Assembly (NCBI RefSeq): GCF_001673635.1 | Contig: NZ_LZMH01000041.1 | Span: forward strand, 1 to 57,879 | Direction: 5' to 3' | DNA: 57,879 bases | DNA from: Mycobacterium asiaticum | Lineage (GTDB): Bacteria > Actinomycetota > Actinomycetes > Mycobacteriales > Mycobacteriaceae | In this document: positions 24,582 to 32,243 of the stretch, piece after piece | How the letters are laid out: each line of letters opens with the position of its first letter | Numbering within the stretch: position 1 is the stretch's first letter | Position numbers and translations under genes: made by a program | The notes under the pieces: generated by a model | What the model was told of the DNA's origin: nothing | What the model saw: the letters and a program-made list of their open reading frames with translations, nothing else | Database searches by the model: none

Positions 24582-25118
24582 ATGAGTGAGCTAGCAGAGG
24601 TGAGGGACGACGTGGCCGATCGGGCGCGACAGGAAGCCGACGAGTATCGCGGCGAGAATGGCCGGCCGCTGGCCGGATACGTTGTGGTGCTTGGTGTTTA
24701 CTCGGTGCTGGTGGCGGTGACGACCGTGCTCGCGGCGGTGACCGGTCGCAGATTGCCAGATCGGTGGAATCTGCAGGACCTCGTGATGCTGACCCTGGGC
24801 ACGCACAAACTCTCCCGCACCCTGAGCAAGGATTCGGTGACCAGCCCGCTGCGCGCACCGTTCACCAGGTACAAGGGGACCGGCGGGCCGGCTGAGGTGA
24901 AGGAAGAACCCCGACAGGACAGCGCAATTCGGCACAGCCTGGGCGAGTTGTTGACCTGCCCGTTCTGCCTGGATGTGTGGGTGGCGACCGGGTTCGTGAT
25001 CGGGCTGGTCTTCGCGCCCCGGTTCACCCGCCTGGTCGCGGGCACCTTCACCGTGCTCACCGGCGCCGACTTTCTCCAGCTCGCCTATGCCATGGCGCAG
25101 CAGGCATCCGAACGCTGA
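24582..25118 (+). CDS. DUF1360 membrane protein
   Basis: Protein of 178 residues with an N-terminal hydrophobic segment (~30-50), a C-terminal pair (ATGFVIGLVFAPRFTRLVAGTFTV) and the DUF1360 hallmarks HKLSRTLSKDSVTSPLRAPF and LLTCPFCLDVWVA, which resemble a small CxxC site next to the membrane. Function unknown; in spore formers relatives are sporulation or stress proteins. It starts at ATG 24582 or at GTG 24576, which overlaps the flavodoxin stop. Confidence 0.8.
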   Translation: MSELAEVRDDVADRARQEADEYRGENGRPLAGYVVVLGVYSVLVAVTTVLAAVTGRRLPDRWNLQDLVMLTLGTHKLSRTLSKDSVTSPLRAPFTRYKGTGGPAEVKEEPRQDSAIRHSLGELLTCPFCLDVWVATGFVIGLVFAPRFTRLVAGTFTVLTGADFLQLAYAMAQQASER

Positions 25119-25130
25119 GGTGGTGGTGTC

Positions 25131-25544
25131 ATGCCGAAGACGACGAAGAGCGGTGCGGCCAAGAAAGACGAATTGCCCAGCACGTTAAGAAAATCCAGTG
25201 CCAAGGCGCAGCGGACGTTCGCCAAGGCGCATGACGCTGCCGCCGAGCAGTACGGCAGCGAGGAGCGCGCGCACCGCGTCGCCTACGCCGCTGTCAAACA
25301 CAGCTATGAGAAGGTCGGCAACCACTGGGAAGCCAAGGAAGAGAAGGGCCCCTCGGACAAGCGGGCCGAGGGCGGTGGCCTCAACAACCCAGAGCCGTCC
25401 GAGGAGGGCGTCAACGCCAACGCCAGCAAGAAGCATCTGCTGGAGGTCGCACGGCGACTCGATGTGCACGACCGCTCCACGATGACGAAGTCCGAACTCG
25501 TCGAAGCGATCAAGAAGCAAAACCGCCGTGCCCAAAGGCGTTGA
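25131..25544 (+). CDS. ChaB family protein with SAP/Rho-N-like C-terminus
   Basis: Basic 137-residue protein. Residues ~13-70 match ChaB (LPSTLRKSSAKAQRTFAKAHDAAAEQYG, HRVAYAAVKHSYEKVGNHW). The C-terminal ~35 residues (ASKKHLLEVARRLDVHDRSTMTKSELVEAI) form a helix-turn-helix typical of SAP/Rho-N DNA-binding modules, with a Lys/Arg tail. ChaB-SAP proteins in actinobacteria often sit near DNA repair genes; here the 3' end overlaps the UdgX gene by 17 bp. A DNA-binding accessory role is inferred. Confidence 0.85.
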   Translation: MPKTTKSGAAKKDELPSTLRKSSAKAQRTFAKAHDAAAEQYGSEERAHRVAYAAVKHSYEKVGNHWEAKEEKGPSDKRAEGGGLNNPEPSEEGVNANASKKHLLEVARRLDVHDRSTMTKSELVEAIKKQNRRAQRR

Positions 25545-26208
25545 TAAGAACGATGTTCCCGGAGCGCAGCGCTACCTGCCGGAGGACCGTGGGCTGAGCT
25601 CACTGGAGCATGCGGCCGGCGGATGCCGGGGTTGCACGCTGTATCGGGATGCCACCCAAACCGTGTTCGGGCACGGCAAGGCCGAAGCGCCGGTGATGCT
25701 GGTGGGCGAGCAGCCCGGCGACCGGGAAGACCAGGAGGGCCAACCGTTCGTCGGCCCCGCCGGTCGGCTCCTCGTGCGCGCACTGTCGGACGCCGACCTG
25801 GACCCGGCGCTGACGTATCAGACCAACGCAGTCAAGCACTTCAAGTTCAAAAGGCAGGGCAAGCGGCGCATTCACCAGAAGCCGGGCCGTATCGAAGTCG
25901 TCGCCTGCCAGCCCTGGCTGATTGCCGAAATCCAGGCGCTCCGGCCCCAAGTCATCGTGTGCCTGGGTGCAACGGCCGCACAGTCGCTGTTGGGCAGCAC
26001 CTTTCGTGTCACCGCGCACCGGGGTGAGCGGCTGCGCCTGCCGGCAGCGCTGGACCTCGAGGTCGAGCCGGAGCCGCTGGTCATGGCGACGGTCCATCCC
26101 TCGTCGCTGCTGCGGGATCAAAGTGACCGTCGGCAGGAGAACTACGAAGCGTTCGTCGCTGATCTGCGCGGCGCCGCCGACGCGCTGCCGGCCATGTTTC
26201 GGTCCTGA
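25528..26208 (+). CDS. udgX: UdgX-type uracil-DNA glycosylase (covalent uracil-DNA binder)
   Basis: Family 4-related uracil-DNA glycosylase of 226 residues. Diagnostic features are the GEQPG active-site motif followed by the extra-loop motif KRRIH (GKRRIHQKPG), whose His forms an irreversible covalent bond to the abasic sugar in UdgX of M. smegmatis. CRGCTLY near the N-terminus, with later Cys, provides 4Fe-4S ligands as in family 4, and HPSSLLR is the leucine-loop motif. GTG 25528 overlaps the ChaB gene. SigF-type control of the run implies use in stationary phase or stress. Confidence 0.92.
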   Translation: MPKGVDKNDVPGAQRYLPEDRGLSSLEHAAGGCRGCTLYRDATQTVFGHGKAEAPVMLVGEQPGDREDQEGQPFVGPAGRLLVRALSDADLDPALTYQTNAVKHFKFKRQGKRRIHQKPGRIEVVACQPWLIAEIQALRPQVIVCLGATAAQSLLGSTFRVTAHRGERLRLPAALDLEVEPEPLVMATVHPSSLLRDQSDRRQENYEAFVADLRGAADALPAMFRS

Positions 26209-26229
26209 CCACATGGGTAGTCAAAACCG

Positions 26230-26610
26230 ATGAGCCTGCACAGCCAAGAAGCTACCCGGGCGGTGCCTGACCAGACCGCTCAACCACCGCACACGCACGA
26301 TCACAGCCGCGGCCGCCGAGCGGTCGTGAATTGGATTTTGTCCCTGCTGACGATCCCGGCGGCAGTGCTCATCGCGATCTTCGCGGTCGGCGCGGCCATG
26401 AGCTTCGCCGCGTGCAGTGGTGCGCAGTGCCCCGAACTGGGTCCGAGCGGCCTGGTGTACGGCGTGCTGCTGTACGGCGCCCCGGTAATCGCGGGGCTGA
26501 CCATCATCGCAGCATTCTTCACCGCCTTCCGCCGCCGCGGTTACATCGTCCCGCTGGTCGGCCTGGCATTGCTGCTGGCCGACTTCGCCGCCATCGCAAT
26601 CCTCTTCTGA
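26230..26610 (+). CDS. Small integral membrane protein
   Basis: Protein of 126 residues with a His-rich N-terminus (PPHTHDHSRGRR) and three predicted membrane helices: ~33-55 (WILSLLTIPAAVLIAIFAVG), ~72-92 (VYGVLLYGAPVIAGLTIIAAF) and ~104-126. Two Cys (AACSGAQCPEL) lie in the first extracytoplasmic loop. No family recognised. It is 21 bp after udgX and 4 bp before the HAD gene, so it probably belongs to the same transcript. Confidence 0.75.
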   Translation: MSLHSQEATRAVPDQTAQPPHTHDHSRGRRAVVNWILSLLTIPAAVLIAIFAVGAAMSFAACSGAQCPELGPSGLVYGVLLYGAPVIAGLTIIAAFFTAFRRRGYIVPLVGLALLLADFAAIAILF

Positions 26611-26614
26611 TCCG

Positions 26615-27307
26615 TTGGCCGGCAACAACATCGATGCCGCGGTGCTTTTTGACATCGACGGCACCCTAGTCGACTCGAACTATCTGCACATCGACGCTTG
26701 GCAGCGCGCGTTCGCCGAGGTAGGTATCGGGGTGGAAGCCTGGCGCATCCATCGATCCATCGGGATGGACGGGTCCACCCTGGTGAAAGCGTTGTCCGAC
26801 GACGCTCCCGAGGACCAGCAGAAGCGCCTCAAAGATCTGCATTCTCAGTACTACAAGGAGACGGCCAACCTGTTGCAGCCGCTTCCGGGTGCGCGCGAAC
26901 TGCTACAGCGCGTCGCCGAACTCGGGCTCAAAGTCGTCTTCGCCACGTCGGCGCCCGAGGACGAGCTGAAACTGCTACGTGAGACGCTTGACAGCGACGA
27001 CCTGGTCGCTGCTATCACGTCGGCGGACGACGTGGACACCGCAAAACCGAAGCCGGACATCATCCAGGTCGCCCTGGACCGAGCCGGGGTTCCCGCCGAA
27101 CGCGCGGTCTTTTTGGGCGACGCCATCTGGGATGCCGAGGCATGCGTCCGAGCCGACCTGCCGTGCATCGGAGTGCTCAGCGGCGGCGTATCCCGCGACG
27201 AACTCCGAGATGCCGGCGCGATCGAGGTTTTCGAGAACGCCCGTGACTTGTTGGAGCATCTGGACGAATCGGCGATCGGGCGGCTGGTCCGCGATCCAGC
27301 TCGGTAA
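26615..27307 (+). CDS. HAD-superfamily phosphatase (beta-phosphoglucomutase/phosphoglycolate type)
   Basis: Hydrolase of 230 residues. Motif I is FDIDGTLVDS (nucleophile and acid Asp), followed by a helical cap (~20-90), motif II FATSAP, the motif III Lys in AKPKPD and motif IV GDAIWDAEA. It is similar in layout to phosphoglycolate phosphatase, which would fit removal of phosphoglycolate arising in DNA repair next to UdgX, but specificity cannot be read from sequence. TTG 26615 is the only start that keeps motif I near the N-terminus. Confidence 0.85.
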   Translation: MAGNNIDAAVLFDIDGTLVDSNYLHIDAWQRAFAEVGIGVEAWRIHRSIGMDGSTLVKALSDDAPEDQQKRLKDLHSQYYKETANLLQPLPGARELLQRVAELGLKVVFATSAPEDELKLLRETLDSDDLVAAITSADDVDTAKPKPDIIQVALDRAGVPAERAVFLGDAIWDAEACVRADLPCIGVLSGGVSRDELRDAGAIEVFENARDLLEHLDESAIGRLVRDPAR

Positions 27308-27320
27308 CTCACGACCAAAA

Positions 27321-27359
27321 CGAAAGGGGCCCAGTCCGTTCCGGACTGGGCCCCTTTCG
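27321..27359. terminator. Bidirectional hairpin terminator
   Basis: Perfect 18-bp inverted repeat CGAAAGGGGCCCAGTCCG / CGGACTGGGCCCCTTTCG with a 3-base TTC loop, lying exactly between the convergent HAD and CsbD genes. There is no long U-tract on either strand beyond the TTT built into the stem, as usual for actinobacterial terminators. Confidence 0.9.
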
Positions 27360-27367
27360 GTTACAAG

Positions 27368-27601
27368 CTACTGGTTCGCCTTCTGGCGCTCCTCGGCGGC
27401 TTCGGCGCCACCGCGAGCCGACTCGGCTTCCGCTTCCTTCTTAGCAGCGTCGCGCTGCGCGTCGGCCTTGTCCTGCTGGGCCTGGCCCTCGCGCTTGACG
27501 TCGTCGCGGCCCGTCACGGCGCCGATGACTTCCTTCGCCTTGCCCTTAACGCCCTCGACGACGCCTTCGACGCCTTCCTGGGGTCCACTCTTGTCGGCCA
27601 T
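27368..27601 (-). CDS. CsbD family stress protein (microaggregate-binding protein-like)
   Basis: Small hydrophilic protein of 77 residues: a CsbD core at ~8-55 (GVEGVVEGVKGKAKEVIGAVTGRDDVKREGQAQQ) and an Ala/Glu/Lys-rich helical tail. CsbD proteins are general-stress (SigB-type) induced in other bacteria, and mycobacterial members are annotated as microaggregate-binding protein 1. A good Shine-Dalgarno (GGAGGAATTC) precedes the ATG. Confidence 0.85.
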   Translation of the reverse strand: MADKSGPQEGVEGVVEGVKGKAKEVIGAVTGRDDVKREGQAQQDKADAQRDAAKKEAEAESARGGAEAAEERQKANQ

Positions 27602-27672
27602 GAATTCCTCCTGCGTGCGTAATCACCTACATGGCGACCGTGCGCTTTCGTCCGCGCTCAGCCAACAGGGTC

Positions 27673-27687
27673 TGTACGTTGCGTACA
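27673..27687. promoter_or_regulatory. Inverted repeat upstream of the CsbD gene
   Basis: TGTACG-TTG-CGTACA, perfect 6-bp arms, lies 72 bp before the CsbD start in the 143-bp gap after the TPP-enzyme gene (both on the minus strand). Candidate operator; no recognised sigma consensus nearby. Confidence 0.35.
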
Positions 27688-27744
27688 TTTCCCCCGCGAG
27701 AACAGGGTTTCCGATGCGCCTGATACTCAAACCTGTGGGTTGGG

Positions 27745-29547
27745 TCACTGGCGTCCGCTCCTGCCCCGATGGGGGAGAAACTCCTGGGCCTTGATCTTCA
27801 CGCCCTCTTTCAGAATGCCGAGCGCATCCTCGTCGCCGCGCACGACGGCGCTGGCGGCGCTCTTCATCTGTTCGAAGGTCGCGTGGGGTGGGACTGGCGG
27901 CACATTCGGATCGCAATAGACGTCGAGCACCGTCGGACGATCCGCGTGCAGCGCCCGCTCCCACGCCGGTGCGATCAGGTCGGGATCGCGCAGCGTGGCG
28001 TGGCCCAGCCCCAGGCTGGCGGCGAAGGCGGCGTAGTCGACTTCCGGAAGAGTTTGGGACGCAGCGAATTTCGGCGCGCCACCCATGGCCCGCATCTCCC
28101 AGGTCACTTGGTTCAGATCGTTGTTGTGCAGGACGGCGACAATGAGCCGCGGGTCCGTCCACTGCTTCCAGTAGTGCGCGATGGTGATCAGTTCGGCCAG
28201 CCCGTTCATCTGCATCGCCCCGTCACCGGCGAAAGCGATCGCCGGTCGGTCCGGGTGGGCGAACTTGGCGCCGATCGCGTACGGAACCGCGGGACCCATC
28301 GTGGCGAGCGTCCCGGACAGCGACCCGCGCATGTTGCCGCGGAATTTGAGTTGTCGCGCATACCAATTCGCGGCCGATCCCGAATCCGCCGTGACGATCG
28401 CGTCGTCTGGCAGCTGCGGCGACAGGTCGGCGAACAACCGCATCGGGTTGATCGGGTCGGCGGCGACGCCGGCTTCCATCGCCATGGTTTCCCACCAGCG
28501 GACGACGTTGCGCTCGATGGTCTCTCGCCACTTCCGGTCGGATTTGCGTTGCAGCAGAGGCAGAAGCGCGCGGGCGGTCGCGGCGGCGTCGCCGACCAGG
28601 TTCACCTCGTTCGGGTAGCGCATCCCGATCAGCGTGGGGTCGATGTCGATCTGTACGCCGCGCGCACCGCCGTACGGCGGCAGGAACTGCGAGTAGGGAA
28701 AACTCGATCCGATCGTCAGCAGCGTGTCGCAGTCGCGCATCATCTCGTAACTGGGACGCGTCCCGAGCAGCCCGATCGAGCCTGTCACCCAGGGCAATTC
28801 GTCGGAGAGCACGTCCTTGCCGAGCAGCGCTTTGGCGACGCCGGCGCCCAGCACGTCCGCGAGCTCGCTGACCTCGGCGACCGCGCCACGGGCCCCGCAT
28901 CCGATCAGCACCGCGACGCGCTCGCCGGCGTTGAGCACCTCGGCGGCCTGTTGCAGTCCCGCGCGAGAGGGTTCGACGACGGGCTGCTGGAAGCCCAGGC
29001 TGGACGGCACCATCTTGAATTTGTGCGCCGGCGGCTGGTATTCGAGCTCCTGCACGTCTGCGGGGATGATCACGGCCGTCGGGGCTCGCCTGGTCAACGC
29101 GGTGCGGATGGCGCGATCGAGCACGTTGGGCAGTTGCTCGGGCACGGTGACCATCTGGACGTAGTCGCTGGCCACGTCCTTGTACAGGCTCATCAGGTCG
29201 ACTTCCTGCTGATATGAGCCGCCGATCGCGGTGCGTTCGGTCTGGCCGACAATCGCCACCACCGGCACCCGGTCCAGCTTGGCGTCGTAGAGCCCGTTGA
29301 GCAGGTGGATGGCGCCGGGGCCGGAGGTGGCCGCACAGACGCCCAGCTCGCCGCTGAACTTGGCGTAACCGACCGCTTCGAAGGCGGCCATCTCCTCGTG
29401 CCGCGCCTGGATGAACGTGGGCTCATTGTCGGCCCGTCCCCACGCCGCGAGCAGGCCGTTTATCCCGTCCCCGGGGTACGCGAAGACGCGCGCGACCCCC
29501 CAATCGCGCAGGCGTTGCAGCAGAAAATCACCGACAGTCGTCGTCAT
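27745..29547 (-). CDS. TPP-dependent enzyme, pyruvate oxidase-like
   Basis: Thiamine-diphosphate enzyme of 600 residues in the acetolactate synthase/pyruvate oxidase superfamily. The N-terminal Pyr domain has the catalytic Glu in QARHEEMAAFEA; the central domain is Rossmann-like; the C-terminal PP domain carries GDGAMQMNGLAELITI...NN, the TPP/Mg motif. The general layout resembles PoxB-type enzymes that decarboxylate pyruvate and pass electrons to quinone or oxygen; substrate unproven. ATG 29547 has the Shine-Dalgarno GGAGGG in front; an in-frame GTG six bases earlier is possible. The 192-bp gap upstream contains only a GGGGTACCCC palindrome (29717-29726). Confidence 0.88.
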   Translation of the reverse strand: MTTTVGDFLLQRLRDWGVARVFAYPGDGINGLLAAWGRADNEPTFIQARHEEMAAFEAVGYAKFSGELGVCAATSGPGAIHLLNGLYDAKLDRVPVVAIVGQTERTAIGGSYQQEVDLMSLYKDVASDYVQMVTVPEQLPNVLDRAIRTALTRRAPTAVIIPADVQELEYQPPAHKFKMVPSSLGFQQPVVEPSRAGLQQAAEVLNAGERVAVLIGCGARGAVAEVSELADVLGAGVAKALLGKDVLSDELPWVTGSIGLLGTRPSYEMMRDCDTLLTIGSSFPYSQFLPPYGGARGVQIDIDPTLIGMRYPNEVNLVGDAAATARALLPLLQRKSDRKWRETIERNVVRWWETMAMEAGVAADPINPMRLFADLSPQLPDDAIVTADSGSAANWYARQLKFRGNMRGSLSGTLATMGPAVPYAIGAKFAHPDRPAIAFAGDGAMQMNGLAELITIAHYWKQWTDPRLIVAVLHNNDLNQVTWEMRAMGGAPKFAASQTLPEVDYAAFAASLGLGHATLRDPDLIAPAWERALHADRPTVLDVYCDPNVPPVPPHATFEQMKSAASAVVRGDEDALGILKEGVKIKAQEFLPHRGRSGRQ

Positions 29548-29739
29548 GGCCACCCTCCGGGTTCCGGTTATCGGTCGCGGTTACCCCCGTTGGCGGGGTT
29601 TGATCAGTCGAATAGCGGGAATTCGGTCTGTCGCGATGTGATCGGGAACTCATTGCGCAAGGAGTGGAGATGTTGGTTGGTGACGCCGTTGCGAAGGTTC
29701 TGAGCTTTCTGCGCGCGGGGTACCCCAAGGGTGTACCGA

Positions 29740-31308
29740 CTACCGACACTTTCCCAATGCTGGCAGTGCTGCCCCGGCACCTTGCCGCGCCCCTTGCCCC
29801 GGCCGAAACCGGTGCGAATACCAGCGGCACAGCTCACTGACGTCCCGGGCGGCGCGCAGCACCGTCCGGTCTGGACGCACCAGCGCAGCCTGAGCCCGTC
29901 CACGACGTAGCCATTCATCCAGCTCGTCGTGCGGCCGCGTCCAGACGATCGTCACATCGTGAGAGCGCAGTAGCTCTTCCTGGTCCGCGGCCAACGCGGC
30001 CCGGGTGATCACCGCGAAACCGCCGCCGGCGACGTCGTCGAAGCGTCGGTCGGCGGCCACCACCGCGTTCGGGCACAACGCCCCGCACAGTGGCCCGCCG
30101 CGCAGCGACTTGTGCACCAGCGCCGAGCGGCGCAGGGCCGGTGTCGTCGAGTCGACGACCTTCTCGCGCAGCCCGGGAATGAACCGCAGCCGCGGCAGTA
30201 TGTACCGGCGGGCCCGGTCGCCGACCCTGCCGCCCCCGGTCATCGACCACCCGATCGCCAGGGCCAGCCTGATCAGCGCACGGGCGTGGCACTTGCGTTC
30301 CTGCTCGTAGCTGTCCAGGGCGTCGGCGTTAAGCGTCCCGCGCCGCACGGCGGCGATCTTCCAGGCCAGGTTCATCGCGTCTCGAACCCCGGCGCCCATG
30401 CCTTGCCCGATGAACGGGGGAGTCAGGTGCGCCGCATCGCCGAGCAGGAAGATGTTGCCGCGACGCCAGCGGTCGGCGATCTGCGCGCGGAAGGTGTACT
30501 CGGCGACCCGCAGCAGCGTCAACTCGCTTTCCGGCACGTCGGCGGTCCAGGGTGCGATGAGCGGCCGCAGCGTGGTGAGCGTGCCGAAGTCGCGGGCGCT
30601 TTCGTCGTCGACCAACCGGAACTCCCAGCGGTAGCGGTTCGCGCCGATGCGCATGTAGGTGCCGGCGCGGACGCGGTCGCAGACCTGGTAGACCCCGTCC
30701 CACTGGCCCAGGTCGGCCTCGGTCGCGACGTCCACCACCAGCCAGCGCTGTTCGAACCTCAAATCCTGCATGCGGGAACCCATTTCGGCACGCACCACGC
30801 TGTTGGCGCCGTCGCAGCCCAGCACGTACTCCGCATCGACGCGGTGAACGCTGTCGTCGGTTCGGTCGGTGAACGTGACCCGCGTCCGGTCGCCTTCGGC
30901 GCGAACCGCGGTGACGTCGCAGTTGCCGCGTAATTCCACGCCGGGATAACGCTCAAGGTTTCGCCGCAACAGACATTCCAGCTCCGGCTGGTCGAACATG
31001 TTGGCCTGGGGGTAGCCGTGGTCGCTGCGCGCGGTGTCGCGGTGAAACTCGGCCAGCACGTTGAATTGCCAGTCCAGCAGCCGCAGGCCCAGGGTGGGCC
31101 GCGATATCGCCGCAAACTCCTCGGCGATGCCGAGGTGGGCGAGGATGCGGTAGATCTCGTCGTCCAGATGGACCGCCCGCGGCTGCGGGTACACGCCGGG
31201 CCAGCGTTCGAGGACGAGGGACTCAACGCCATACTGCGCCAACAACGTTGCCGCCACGATGCCGGTAGGCCCGGCACCGACGATGACGACGGGAACCTGC
31301 TGCGTCAC
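29740..31308 (-). CDS. FAD-dependent aromatic-ring monooxygenase (MhpA-like)
   Basis: Class A flavoprotein hydroxylase of 522 residues. It shows the FAD-binding GAGPTG at the N-terminus, the DG motif in LGCDGANSVVR and the GD motif in LLGDAAHLTPPFIGQGMGAGVRDAMNLAWKI, all intact, plus a ~100-residue thioredoxin-like C-terminal domain. It would hydroxylate a phenolic ring ahead of meta cleavage. GTG 31308 overlaps the FAH-gene stop (GTGA). Last gene of a three-gene operon with a ring-cleavage dioxygenase and an FAH hydrolase. Confidence 0.9.
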   Translation of the reverse strand: MTQQVPVVIVGAGPTGIVAATLLAQYGVESLVLERWPGVYPQPRAVHLDDEIYRILAHLGIAEEFAAISRPTLGLRLLDWQFNVLAEFHRDTARSDHGYPQANMFDQPELECLLRRNLERYPGVELRGNCDVTAVRAEGDRTRVTFTDRTDDSVHRVDAEYVLGCDGANSVVRAEMGSRMQDLRFEQRWLVVDVATEADLGQWDGVYQVCDRVRAGTYMRIGANRYRWEFRLVDDESARDFGTLTTLRPLIAPWTADVPESELTLLRVAEYTFRAQIADRWRRGNIFLLGDAAHLTPPFIGQGMGAGVRDAMNLAWKIAAVRRGTLNADALDSYEQERKCHARALIRLALAIGWSMTGGGRVGDRARRYILPRLRFIPGLREKVVDSTTPALRRSALVHKSLRGGPLCGALCPNAVVAADRRFDDVAGGGFAVITRAALAADQEELLRSHDVTIVWTRPHDELDEWLRRGRAQAALVRPDRTVLRAARDVSELCRWYSHRFRPGQGARQGAGAALPALGKCR

Positions 31309-32243
31309 GGGTATCGCACTGTGGTGCGCTGGGTTCCGAGGTCGATCGCGCCGTCGTCGGTGGCCACCGAGGCCTCGACGACGTCGCCGTCCTGCAGGTA
31401 TTTCCGATTGCCGGCCTGCCGCTTGAAGAACGCCTTCCATTTGACGGCCGGCGGCAGCAGATTGGCGATCATTTCCACCGGCTTGGGCGGTGCGCTCAGC
31501 GCGGTGCCCACCGGTGTGCCGGTCAGGATGAGATCGCCGGGGGCAAGCTCCTGGAACTGGGTGAGCGATTGCAGCGCCTGCAGCGGGCGGTACAGCATGT
31601 CGCCCTCGACGAGGGCGTTCTGCCGTTCGGATCCGTTGACGCTGAGCCGCAGCCGCAGATCACCGAAGCGGCTGAGCTCCGCGGCATCCAGCAGTACCAG
31701 CTTCGGCCCGACCGGGGTGAACGTGGGGTAGGACTTGGCTTCGTAGAACTGGGTCTGCGGCAACTGGATGTCGCGTGCCGACACGTCGTTGGTGACGACC
31801 AGCCCGGCGACGAGTTCGCCGAGGTTCGCGTCGGTGATGCTGGCGCCCACCGGGATTGGACGCCCGATCACCAGTCCGATCTCCACCTCGTAGTCGAGCA
31901 ACTGGACGTGCGCCGGTTTGACGATGTCGGCGAACGGGCCGCTGATCGATGCCGACGCCTTCCGGAAGAAGGTCAACGGAATCGAGGCGGGGTCCATCCC
32001 GGCATCCCTGACGTGCGACTCGAAGTTCGTCATCTGGGCGACCACCCGGCAGGGGCGGGTTACCGGAGAGACGAGGTCCAGGGTCTCGACGGCGACCGTG
32101 TCGGTGCCGGCGAGCGCGGCTTCGATCGCGGCGCGATCGGCCAGCAGTTGCGCGGTGGTGGTCGCGTCGGTGGCGATCCTGGTTGCGCCGGCTGGTGTTT
32201 CGACCCACCAGGCATCGGCGGTGTGCAGGACGGAGATGCTCAT
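31305..32243 (-). CDS. Fumarylacetoacetate hydrolase family protein
   Basis: FAH-fold C-C hydrolase/decarboxylase/hydratase of 312 residues acting on ring-fission products. Metal ligands are visible as the Glu pair in LLDYEVEIGLVIG and Asp in VTNDVSARDIQ, with the distal LILTGTPVG loop. It overlaps the genes on both sides by 4 bp, so the three enzymes are translated as a unit. Confidence 0.92.
   Translation of the reverse strand: MSISVLHTADAWWVETPAGATRIATDATTTAQLLADRAAIEAALAGTDTVAVETLDLVSPVTRPCRVVAQMTNFESHVRDAGMDPASIPLTFFRKASASISGPFADIVKPAHVQLLDYEVEIGLVIGRPIPVGASITDANLGELVAGLVVTNDVSARDIQLPQTQFYEAKSYPTFTPVGPKLVLLDAAELSRFGDLRLRLSVNGSERQNALVEGDMLYRPLQALQSLTQFQELAPGDLILTGTPVGTALSAPPKPVEMIANLLPPAVKWKAFFKRQAGNRKYLQDGDVVEASVATDDGAIDLGTQRTTVRYP

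Noticed and set aside
27602..27744. SigF-type promoter for the CsbD gene
   Set aside because: A GTTT is present on the minus strand but no GGGTA follows at 15-17 bp.
29717..29726. GGGGTACCCC palindrome as an operator
   Set aside because: Only 10 bp, GC-rich and at the far end of the gap from the TPP-enzyme start; expected by chance in such DNA.
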